NCBI GenBank assembly: GCA_900316955.1
Contig: ONEX01000026.1
Coordinates: 1-35,255 of the forward strand
Length of the DNA stretch: 35,255 bases
Source: an uncultured Bacteroidales bacterium
GTDB taxonomy: Bacteria > Bacteroidota > Bacteroidia > Bacteroidales > UBA932
Direction: 5' to 3'
The notes under the pieces are model-generated. The model was not told the DNA's origin. It saw only the letters and a program-made list of their open reading frames with translations, and ran no database searches. Positions within the stretch are counted from its first letter, which is position 1. Each line of letters starts with the position of its first letter. The translations under genes were made by a program, and so were the position numbers. Shown here in pieces: positions 23,194 to 31,738 of this stretch.

Positions 23194-24333
23194 CTAATAC
23201 TTGTGCTTCGTCTCCTCCAGCTCGTCCGCGGTGATCTTGTGCCTGTCCATCGCCCGCCAGGCAAAGACGATGTACGTCACGACGAACGGGATGAGGAGCG
23301 AGACCCAGGACATCACTTGCAGCGTGAAATAGCTGGAGGAACTGTTCCGGATGGTCAAGGAACTCTGGAGGTCCGTGATGGAAGGATAGTAAGGTGTGTT
23401 GTTGAAACCGGCCACGAAGAAGATGGCCATGACCACGAGGACCGTGCCCGGCGCCGCGAACCAGAAGCCGTCCTGCTCGTGGGAGAATCCGCCCCGGATG
23501 AGGCCGATGAGGACCAGGACGATGCCCCCGAGCAGCATGCCCAGCACGGCGGGCATGGCCAGGAAGTTCGCGAAATACTTGCCGCGTTCCATCACCACGA
23601 CGCCGTCGGCCCCGACCGCAAAGCCCTTGCGGAACAGCAGGAGGACCACCCAGGCCACCAGCAGGGCCACGAACGGGAAGAAGACGCGCTGGATCGCCTC
23701 GTACATTTCTTTCCGGACACCGGTGTCATCGACCCGGCTCAGGAGGTACAGGGCGCCCAGCAGGTAGGCCAGGGCGAACACGGTCAGACCCAGGATCACC
23801 GCATGGGGCTGCGCCAGGGCTTCCAGCCCGTGCCAGGCGCTTTCCCAGGTGCTGATGACCGGCGCGGAAGGGTCCGCGATGGCGGCCTTGTCCACGGTGA
23901 AGCGGGAGCCGGTGAAGAAAGTGCCCACGGCCGTGCCCACCAGGAACGGGGCCAGGATGCCGTTGGCCATCAGAGCGATCCGGAAGCCCTTCATGCCCAG
24001 CAGGTTTTCCTTCTTGGCGTAGAACTCGTAGGAGACCGCCTGGAAGACGAAGGTCACCAGCAGGAGCACCCACACCCAGTAGGCGCCGCCGAAGCTGGTG
24101 CTGTAGAACAGCGGGAAGGAGGCGAAGAACGCCCCGCCGAAGGTCACGAGCGTGGTGAAGGTCAGTTCCCACTTGCGGCCTGTCGCATTCAGGATCATCC
24201 GCTTCTGGGCGTCGTCCAGCTTCTTGTTCACGAGGTGGATATTGGCGCCCTGGACGAACATCAGGGCCACGAGCAGACCGGCCAGCAGGGAGATGAGGAT
24301 CCACCAGTAGTTTTGCAGGAATTCGTACGTCAT
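23194..24333 (-). CDS. cydB: Cytochrome bd ubiquinol/menaquinol oxidase subunit II
   Basis: A 379-residue membrane protein with about eight to nine hydrophobic segments. Its start (YEFLQNYWWILISLLAGLLVALMFVQGAN), the FASFPLFYSTSFGGAYW segment and the C-terminal FNNTPYYPS segment match CydB. With CydA it forms the high-affinity quinol oxidase that lets anaerobic Bacteroidales use or remove trace oxygen. It follows cydA by 3 nt. Confidence 0.95.
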   Translation of the reverse strand: MTYEFLQNYWWILISLLAGLLVALMFVQGANIHLVNKKLDDAQKRMILNATGRKWELTFTTLVTFGGAFFASFPLFYSTSFGGAYWVWVLLLVTFVFQAVSYEFYAKKENLLGMKGFRIALMANGILAPFLVGTAVGTFFTGSRFTVDKAAIADPSAPVISTWESAWHGLEALAQPHAVILGLTVFALAYLLGALYLLSRVDDTGVRKEMYEAIQRVFFPFVALLVAWVVLLLFRKGFAVGADGVVVMERGKYFANFLAMPAVLGMLLGGIVLVLIGLIRGGFSHEQDGFWFAAPGTVLVVMAIFFVAGFNNTPYYPSITDLQSSLTIRNSSSSYFTLQVMSWVSLLIPFVVTYIVFAWRAMDRHKITADELEETKHKY

Positions 24334-24336
24334 GGC

Positions 24337-25824
24337 TTAACTCTCCTTGATTTGCGGTCCTTTCCGGATGGCGCGCAGCATGATGCGGATCTCGATCACC
24401 AGGAAGAGGGCGAAGATGGCGAGGAACAGGAAGAAGGTCGTCTTCACGGCCGTCGGACTGAGGCTGGAGATGGCGACGTTCACGGGCAGGAGGCCCTGGA
24501 TGGTCCAGGGCTGGCGGCCCACCTCGGCGACGATCCAGCCGCACTGCCCGCAGACGATCACGAGCGGGATGCAGGCCAGGGCGGCCCAATAGAACCAGTT
24601 CTTGTTCTCCAGCGTATCGCGCCAGGCGAAGATGAGCGCCAGGAGCAGCATCAGGGCCATGAGCATGCCCAGGCCGATCATCAGGCGGAAGGCCCAGAAC
24701 ACCACCGGAACGGGCGGAACCACGTCTTCCGCCTTCTCCAGGTGGCCGTAGCCCATGTACTGGACGTTCTCGTCCAGGATGGCCCGGGCCGCTTCGGCGG
24801 CCAGCGGGTTGGTGTCCTTGAGCTTCCGGTAGGCGGCGAGGGCGTCCAGCGCCTGGCGGCCGCGCTCCATCTTCTCCTCGACGGAAGGAACGACGTTCCC
24901 TTCATTGTCCGTATAGCCGTTCAGGATGTCGTTGATGCCGGGGACCACCCCGTCCAGGTCGTGCGTGGCGAGGATGGACAGTATCCCGGGAACCTCGACG
25001 CCCGGAATGATGGAGAAGGGGGCGCGGGGACCGCCGTTCTCGAGACCCTCGGCCGCCGCCAGCTTCATGGGCTGGTACTTGGCCGCATGGACCCCGGAGG
25101 AATCGCCGGACAGCATCACGGCGCCGGTGCCGACGAGGCCCACGATCGCGCCGATGAGCATGCTTTTCCGGGCGAACTTGCGCTCCCGGTTCCTCAGGAG
25201 GTACCAGCCGCTCACCGCGACGACGAACACGCCGCCGGTGACCCAGCCGCTGGAGACGCTGTGGAAGAACTTGGAGACGGCCACGGGATTCGTGACCACC
25301 TCCCAGAAGGCCTGGGCCGATGCCATCTCGCTGCGGACGGTGTCAGGGTTGAAGGTCGTGCCCACGGGGTTCTGCATCCAGCCGTTCGCGACGAGGATCC
25401 AGTAGGCGGAGATGGTGGCGCCGATGCCGGTAAGCCAGGTGGACAGCAGGTGGAACCGCTTGGAAACCTTGTTCCAGCCGAAGAACATCACGGCGAAGAA
25501 GGTCGCCTCCATGAAGAAGGCCAGGATGCCTTCGATGGCGAGCGGTGCGCCGAACATGTCGCCCACGAACCAGGAGTAGTTGCTCCAGTTCGTGCCGAAC
25601 TCGAATTCCAGGATGATGCCCGTGGCAATGCCCACGGCAAAATTGATGGCGAAGATCTTCATCCAGAACTGGGCGGTCTTACGCCAGAAGTCGTCTTTCT
25701 TGACGACATACAGGGTCTCCATGATGGCCATGACCAGCGACAGGCCCAGCGTCAGCGGGACGAAGAGCCAATGGTAGGCAGCGGTCATGGCAAACTGGAG
25801 TCGGGACCAGAGGACTGTTTCCAT
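24337..25824 (-). CDS. cydA: Cytochrome bd oxidase subunit I
   Basis: A 495-residue protein. The heme b595 ligand His18 (TAAYHWLF), the heme b558 region KFFHSVSSGW, the quinol-site GRQPW and the multi-helix layout identify CydA. The Q-loop is of the short-to-medium type, inserted at ~255-375. A strong AAGGAG ribosome site precedes the ATG. The upstream DUF4492 gene overlaps its first 40 nt. The operon order is DUF4492-cydA-cydB. Confidence 0.96.
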   Translation of the reverse strand: METVLWSRLQFAMTAAYHWLFVPLTLGLSLVMAIMETLYVVKKDDFWRKTAQFWMKIFAINFAVGIATGIILEFEFGTNWSNYSWFVGDMFGAPLAIEGILAFFMEATFFAVMFFGWNKVSKRFHLLSTWLTGIGATISAYWILVANGWMQNPVGTTFNPDTVRSEMASAQAFWEVVTNPVAVSKFFHSVSSGWVTGGVFVVAVSGWYLLRNRERKFARKSMLIGAIVGLVGTGAVMLSGDSSGVHAAKYQPMKLAAAEGLENGGPRAPFSIIPGVEVPGILSILATHDLDGVVPGINDILNGYTDNEGNVVPSVEEKMERGRQALDALAAYRKLKDTNPLAAEAARAILDENVQYMGYGHLEKAEDVVPPVPVVFWAFRLMIGLGMLMALMLLLALIFAWRDTLENKNWFYWAALACIPLVIVCGQCGWIVAEVGRQPWTIQGLLPVNVAISSLSPTAVKTTFFLFLAIFALFLVIEIRIMLRAIRKGPQIKES

Positions 25825-26066
25825 GTTTGCTCCTTTAGGTTATAAGTTTCAGTGTTCTTGCGGTTTCGGGTGAGGTTCTCCCCCACGGTCTCGCTCTTCT
25901 CGGCGTCGGTCTTCCCGGCCAGGGCGGGCCGGAAGAAGAAGACGCGCAGGATCGCGAACAGGATGAAGAACTTCAGCACGACGAGCCAGATGAGCGGACG
26001 GCCCCAGGTCTGGTTGCGGAAACCATCCCGGTAGAAAAGCCAAACTTTTTTAGCCCATCCCACCAT
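25785..26066 (-). CDS. DUF4492 small membrane protein linked to cytochrome bd
   Basis: A 93-residue protein with the family pattern WLFYRDGFRNQTWGRPLIW, then a hydrophobic segment and FFRPAL. DUF4492 proteins occur directly upstream of cydAB in Bacteroidetes, and a role in assembly or stability of the oxidase is inferred from this context. The start at 26066 is chosen because an upstream in-frame ATG at 26084 falls inside the -7 element. The last 40 nt overlap cydA; the C-terminal ~35 residues are polar and probably unstructured. Confidence 0.8.
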   Translation of the reverse strand: MVGWAKKVWLFYRDGFRNQTWGRPLIWLVVLKFFILFAILRVFFFRPALAGKTDAEKSETVGENLTRNRKNTETYNLKEQTWKQSSGPDSSLP

Positions 26067-26083
26067 CTTTTCGCCGTTTCCCA

Positions 26084-26091
26084 CAAATATA
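26084..26091 (-). promoter_or_regulatory. -7 promoter element of the DUF4492-cydAB operon
   Basis: The minus strand reads TATATTTG, in the extended context CTATATTTGTGGG shared with two other divergent promoters in the window. A short leader of about 10 nt precedes the ATG at 26066. Confidence 0.55.
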
Positions 26092-26115
26092 GCAATATTT
26101 TTCCCGATTTTTTAT

Positions 26116-26122
26116 TATCTTG
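26116..26122 (+). promoter_or_regulatory. Possible -7 element for the nitroreductase gene
   Basis: TATCTTG is one base short of TAnnTTTG and lies about 26 nt before the ATG at 26149, divergent from the cydAB promoter. Confidence 0.3.
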
Positions 26123-26148
26123 CCCCCAACACGAAAAACTGTGAACCG

Positions 26149-26763
26149 ATGAACAAACTCCTGCGAAAACTCACCGACATCTCCAAGATCACCCGGCGTG
26201 CCGCCTTCTCCGACATGGAGCAGCAGATCAAGAAATACAAGTACGGCTCCGACGCCTTCATGCAGATCCTGGAAAGCCGCTATTCCTGCCACGCCTTCAC
26301 CCACCATCCCGTTTCCGAGTCCAAGCTGCAGATGATCCTGGACGCCGGCCGGATGGCCCCGTCGGCAGCGAACAAGCAGCCCGCCCGCATCTGGGTCGTC
26401 CGCAGCGAGGAAGCCCTCGCCAAGCTGCACCAGGTGCATCCCTGCTACGGCGCGCCGGTCGTCCTCATCGTCGGCTGCCGGAACGAAGAAGCCTGGGTGC
26501 GCCCGTACGACGGCATCAACGCCGCGAAGACGGACGCCGCCGTCGTCCTCACGCACCTGATGCTCACCGCGACGGACGTGGGCCTGGCGAACATGTGGAT
26601 CTGGGATTTCGACCCGAGCAAGATCCGCGAAGTCCTCCCCGAGACCCGGGAGCACGGTATCTACGGACTCCTCGCCATCGGCCATCCCGCCGCCGGCGAA
26701 GGCAGGCCCACGGAACTCCACGACCAGCGCAAGCCCCTCGAGGACCTGGTCATCGAACTGTAA
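26149..26763 (+). CDS. Nitroreductase-family protein
   Basis: A 204-residue FMN-dependent nitroreductase. The start of the fold, ILESRYSCHAFTHHPVSESKLQMILDAGRMAPSA with N and Q after it, supplies FMN phosphate contacts. AAVVLTHLMLTATDVGLANMWI is the family's central helix and IYGLLAIGHPA the conserved strand. The N-terminal ~35 residues are an extension. Such enzymes reduce nitro compounds, quinones or flavins with NAD(P)H. The Nudix gene follows 4 nt after it, so the two are probably co-transcribed. The physiological substrate cannot be stated. Confidence 0.88.
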   Translation: MNKLLRKLTDISKITRRAAFSDMEQQIKKYKYGSDAFMQILESRYSCHAFTHHPVSESKLQMILDAGRMAPSAANKQPARIWVVRSEEALAKLHQVHPCYGAPVVLIVGCRNEEAWVRPYDGINAAKTDAAVVLTHLMLTATDVGLANMWIWDFDPSKIREVLPETREHGIYGLLAIGHPAAGEGRPTELHDQRKPLEDLVIEL

Positions 26764-26767
26764 TCCC

Positions 26768-27154
26768 TTGAAACGGATCGAAGTCGTCGCGGCCTTCATC
26801 CTCCAGGAGGGCCGCGTCTTTGCCACCCAGCGGGGCTACGGGCCCTGGAAGGACTGGTGGGAATTCCCCGGCGGGAAGATGGAGCCCGGCGAGAGCCGGG
26901 AGGACGCCCTGCGCCGGGAAATCGCCGAGGAGCTGTCCTGCGCCATCACCGTGGGCGAGCTCCTGGACACGGTGGAATGGGACTATCCCGAGTTCCACCT
27001 CACGATGCATTGCTTCCTGTGCACGCTGGACGGGGAGGCGCCGCACCTGAATGAACATGAAGCGGCGCGCTGGCTCTCCGCCGGCGAGCTGCGCTCCGTG
27101 AACTGGCTCCCGGCCGACTACGGCCTGCTGCCGAAACTCGCCGAACACCTATGA
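26768..27154 (+). CDS. Nudix hydrolase, MutT-like
   Basis: A 128-residue single-domain Nudix protein that begins with TTG, 4 nt after the nitroreductase stop. The Nudix box runs from Gly36 to Ser57 (GKMEPGE, then REIAEEL), with Ser in place of the usual Gly near the end. The early RVFATQRGYGPWKDWWEFPGGK segment is typical of MutT-type 8-oxo-(d)GTP diphosphatases that limit oxidative mutation. Its last codons overlap the first codon of the dtd frame by 4 nt, an operon arrangement. Confidence 0.88.
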   Translation: MKRIEVVAAFILQEGRVFATQRGYGPWKDWWEFPGGKMEPGESREDALRREIAEELSCAITVGELLDTVEWDYPEFHLTMHCFLCTLDGEAPHLNEHEAARWLSAGELRSVNWLPADYGLLPKLAEHL

Positions 27155-27603
27155 GAGTCGTCATCCAACGCGTCCTGGAGGCCTCCGTGTCCATTTCCGG
27201 CACGGTGACGGCCGCCATCGGCCCGGGCCTCCTCGTGCTCCTGGGCATCGGCTATGAGGACGGGGCCGAAGACATCGACTGGCTCGTGAAGAAGGTCGCC
27301 GCCCTGCGCATCTTCGACGATGCGGACGGGGTGATGAACGTCGACGTGCGCGACGCCGGCGGCGACGTCCTCGTCGTCAGCTAGTTCACCCTGCTGGCCT
27401 CCACGAAGAAGGGCAACCGGCCGGCCTACATCCGCGCCGCGCGGCCCGAAGTGGCCATTCCCCTGTACGAGCGCTTCTGCGCCGCCCTGTCGGAGGCGCT
27501 GGGCAAGCCGGTCCCGACCGGCACCTTCGGCGCCGACATGCAGGTCGCCCTGGTCAATGACGGCCCCGTGACGATCTGCATCGACACGAAGAACAAGGAA
27601 TAA
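27151..27603 (+). pseudogene. dtd: D-aminoacyl-tRNA deacylase interrupted by an amber codon
   Basis: The frame is collinear with Dtd over its full ~150 codons, from MRVVIQRVLEASV to the NDGPVT motif and a terminal TAA at 27601. Codon 78 is TAG (27382-27384) where the family has the conserved Gln of the SQFTL motif (CAG), so a single C-to-T change explains it. Dtd hydrolyses D-amino acids and glycine mischarged on tRNA. Other genes in this window end in TAG, so the codon is a true stop here. The gene is therefore probably a recent pseudogene, a polymorphism or a sequence error. It overlaps the Nudix stop by 4 nt. Confidence 0.85.
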
Positions 27604-28299
27604 CTATCTCCCCAGTATCAGACGCACTCCCCCGACCGCCAGCAGCGTCTGCGCGGCCAGGTAGGTGAACATGACCACGAAATGGCGGAGGGCGAAGGTC
27701 ATCACGCCAAACATGCCCATGGCGATGCAGGCGTCGGAGAAGGTGAAGAGGAGGGCGCCTGCGAGGAGGATCCACCAGGTGGCGCGGCTGCCGCGGGGCA
27801 TGCGGAGCACGCCCGCGAGGGCGCTGAAGATGAGCAGCATCAGCACGAATCCATAGACCGTCATCGGCCAGAACAGCGCACCTTCGATGCCGATGGCCTT
27901 CACCAGACCCAGCACGATGGCGGCCATCGCGAAGACCGAGATGGCCCACTGCCACACGGTCAGGCCCTTCCAGGACTGCCCGCCGAGCAGGGACATATAG
28001 AAGATGTGGCCGACCAGGAAGGCGGCGATGCCGCCTGCGAAGAACGGGAAGCCGTCCGGAATGAGGAGGACGTCGCCCGCGCAGCCGAAAAGCTGCGCCG
28101 CGACGAGGAGGCCGACCGGCCGGATGTCGGGCGCGTCCCGGCCGAGCAGGTAGGCCAGCGTGGTGGCGGAAAGCAGCGGCAGGAGGGCCGGCTTCACGAC
28201 TTCGGACAGGTTCGTCCCCAGGATGCAACCGATGAGATTCAGGGCGCAAGCGATCAGGAAAAAGGTGCAGGGAATGCACCAGACGGCGTTCTTACGCAT
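27604..28299 (-). CDS. YhhN/TMEM86-family lysoplasmalogenase-like membrane protein
   Basis: A 231-residue protein with about eight membrane segments. The family features are KPALLPLLSATTLAYL in the second segment, the conserved GDVLL after LFGCA, and FSDACIA with nearby polar residues late in the protein. YhhN homologues hydrolyse the vinyl-ether bond of lysoplasmalogens, but the bacterial substrate is uncertain. Its stop codon is immediately adjacent to the stop of the convergent dtd frame. Confidence 0.82.
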   Translation of the reverse strand: MRKNAVWCIPCTFFLIACALNLIGCILGTNLSEVVKPALLPLLSATTLAYLLGRDAPDIRPVGLLVAAQLFGCAGDVLLIPDGFPFFAGGIAAFLVGHIFYMSLLGGQSWKGLTVWQWAISVFAMAAIVLGLVKAIGIEGALFWPMTVYGFVLMLLIFSALAGVLRMPRGSRATWWILLAGALLFTFSDACIAMGMFGVMTFALRHFVVMFTYLAAQTLLAVGGVRLILGR

Positions 28300-28334
28300 T
28301 TCTTTTCAAGTTTAAGTGTTGCAAGTTAGCCATT

Positions 28335-28381
28335 CCCCGCGAATATTGCAACCCGGTTGCACGCGGGGCGCCGTACCTTTG
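28335..28381 (+). promoter_or_regulatory. Promoter with nested palindrome upstream of the P-type ATPase
   Basis: TACCTTTG (28374-28381) fits TAnnTTTG and lies 22 nt before the ATG. Upstream sits a 7-1-7 palindrome TGCAACC-C-GGTTGCA (28347-28361), framed by a second inverted repeat CCCCGCG (28335-28341) with CGCGGGG (28362-28368). The 7-1-7 layout is that of Fur-family operators, and a metal sensor (Zur-like or other) is plausible for this gene. This is inference; no regulator gene is adjacent. Confidence 0.5.
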
Positions 28382-28403
28382 CCTTCGGAAAATGAACTGA
28401 ACT

Positions 28404-30413
<2,010 letters not shown>

Positions 30414-30538
30414 GTGTTAGGACCACCTTGTAGATGGATCCTTCCCTAGGGTCCTCTCCCCCGTCAGCCCTAATGCCTCCCCGCCCCGACCGGGTGCCCC
30501 TGCTGATGCCACTCCCCTCCCGTTCCCCCAACCCGTTC
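30414..30538. other. Short non-coding spacer
   Basis: 125 nt between the ATPase stop and the first REP unit. Apart from an 8-bp palindrome CCCTAGGG (30447-30454) nothing recognisable was seen; no terminator hairpin with a T-run. Confidence 0.4.
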
Positions 30539-30588
30539 AGCACGGCTGGGGGAACGTTTTTGTAGGTTTCCGTGCCCCCACGCGTGCT
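30539..30588. repeat. REP-like hairpin unit U1
   Basis: A 50-nt imperfect palindrome: an 18-bp stem with mismatches at stem positions 7, 8 and 15 and a 14-nt loop containing GTAG. It differs from U3 by a single base. Two nucleotides (CC) separate it from U2. Confidence 0.85.
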
Positions 30589-30590
30589 CC

Positions 30591-30640
30591 AGCACGGCAG
30601 AGGGAACGTTTGGGGCCCTTTTCGTGCCTCGCCGCGTGCT
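30591..30640. repeat. REP-like hairpin unit U2
   Basis: The second 50-nt unit of the downstream doublet, with outer AGCACG/CGTGCT. Inner GAGG/CCTC replaces GGGG/CCCC of U1, a compensated change. Its last base is the first base of the transposase stop codon on the minus strand. Confidence 0.85.
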
Positions 30641-31551
30641 CACTCTTTATACTTCTTCGACTTAAGCGCCTGAGAAATGATGCGGGCGGGAATGAATACG
30701 GCTTGCGACAAGGTGACTGCATCCAACCTGTATTTCCTGCTCAGCCGAACGGCCAAGGCACAACGGGCGTCGTTGGAGAGTTCGGACAGTTTTCGGCCCT
30801 CCATCATCAGCTCTTGCTTGACGATGTCTTTTGCCTCCCCCACCGAAAACGTTATTTCCTCCCCCAGCTGGTCGGCGATTTCGACAAATGCTTCGTAATC
30901 CTTCACGAGGCGGGTCTCAAATTCCTTCGCCGCCGGAAACACCTTATACAAAACGTCCATGTCCACGAAGCTTTGCGGCAATACCATTCCCAATCCCGGG
31001 TGAATCAAGCGGTCGGGAGGGATGGACACGTGCGTCTGAAACATCTTTCTGAGCGTCCGCACGGACAAGTCGCCAGCCCGGACCGTCTCGAACAGGCGGG
31101 GAAGATCGGAATAGAATGCCATGGACGAGCCGAACAAGTATCCGCCCGGTCGGATATTCAATACTTCGGAAGCGTTCCGCGCGATGTAAATGCCATTGTT
31201 TCGCATCTGATCCTCATCCCCGACAGGAATCAATTTGAAATCATAATCCGCCGGAAGCGGAGGATGTCCATCCGCCACCAACCGTCTGTTGATTCGGCTT
31301 CTCACATAGTCGAATACAGCCACGCAATGCTCCCCCCGCCCTGAAAGGAGCAGGTGGACATGACTTCGCATCACCTCATAGAAGTGCACTTTCACGGGAA
31401 ACAGCAGGTCCAGCAGGGATATCGTGTTGACCACATACACATATTCCGCTTCGTCGTGGCAGATCGTCCCTTTCTTTCCATCCGTTGATAGATGATAATA
31501 GCCCTTCTTCCAGGATTTATACTCGGCTCTTCTTTTCTGTCTTTTATCCAT
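30640..31551 (-). CDS. REP-associated HUH (Y1) transposase, RAYT-like
   Basis: A 303-residue protein. The HUH metal motif is MRSHVHLLLSG (His64, His66) and the catalytic tyrosine candidate is Tyr122 in GIYIARNASEV, matching the YIHxNP-type motif of Y1/RAYT transposases. The flanking KGYYHLSTDG start and VFDYVRSRI helix fit the family. A long C-terminal extension (~190-303) is probably regulatory or DNA-binding. RAYTs cut and rejoin single-stranded REP hairpins. Here the gene is bracketed by two REP doublets, the downstream one touching its stop codon, with a short hairpin (31569-31585) just upstream. Start 31551 (MDKRQ) is preferred; 31599 is an alternative. Confidence 0.8.
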   Translation of the reverse strand: MDKRQKRRAEYKSWKKGYYHLSTDGKKGTICHDEAEYVYVVNTISLLDLLFPVKVHFYEVMRSHVHLLLSGRGEHCVAVFDYVRSRINRRLVADGHPPLPADYDFKLIPVGDEDQMRNNGIYIARNASEVLNIRPGGYLFGSSMAFYSDLPRLFETVRAGDLSVRTLRKMFQTHVSIPPDRLIHPGLGMVLPQSFVDMDVLYKVFPAAKEFETRLVKDYEAFVEIADQLGEEITFSVGEAKDIVKQELMMEGRKLSELSNDARCALAVRLSRKYRLDAVTLSQAVFIPARIISQALKSKKYKE

Positions 31552-31568
31552 TTCGATCTTATTCTTTC

Positions 31569-31585
31569 CCCTGCTCCTAGCAGGG
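31569..31585. repeat. Short hairpin upstream of the transposase start
   Basis: A perfect 7-bp stem (31569-31575 with 31579-31585) with a 3-nt loop between the gene start and U3. It may be a leader hairpin or part of the transposon's sub-terminal structure. Confidence 0.45.
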
Positions 31586-31609
31586 ATTGTTCTTGTCAAA
31601 GTGCGTCAC

Positions 31610-31659
31610 AGCACGGCTGTGGGAACGTTTTTGTAGGTTTCCGTGCCCCCACGCGTGCT
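31610..31659. repeat. REP-like hairpin unit U3
   Basis: Identical to U1 at 49 of 50 positions and in the same orientation, on the other side of the transposase. The loop again contains GTAG. CC separates it from U4. Confidence 0.85.
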
Positions 31660-31661
31660 CC

Positions 31662-31711
31662 TGCACGGCAGAGGGAACGTTTCAGGGCTTTTTCGTGCCC
31701 CGGCATGTGCT
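31662..31711. repeat. REP-like hairpin unit U4
   Basis: The second unit of the upstream doublet, 50 nt, related to U2, with the outer arms TGCACG/TGTGCT only partly paired. It ends 27 nt before the end of the comF-like gene. Confidence 0.8.
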
Positions 31712-31738
31712 TGGGGGCTCGCCATCGCTTACTGAGGA

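Noticed and set aside
27382-27384. TAG recoded as glutamine
   Set aside because: At least five genes in the window end at TAG (for example 2097-2099, 9189-9191 and 15849-15851), so TAG is an ordinary stop here.
30539-30640. CRISPR-like repeat array
   Set aside because: Units are palindromes separated by only 2 nt with no spacers, and no cas genes are present.
30539-31711. Standard IS200/IS605 insertion sequence
   Set aside because: The HUH protein has a long C-terminal extension and the flanks are REP-like doublets without tnpB, fitting RAYT better than a classical IS.
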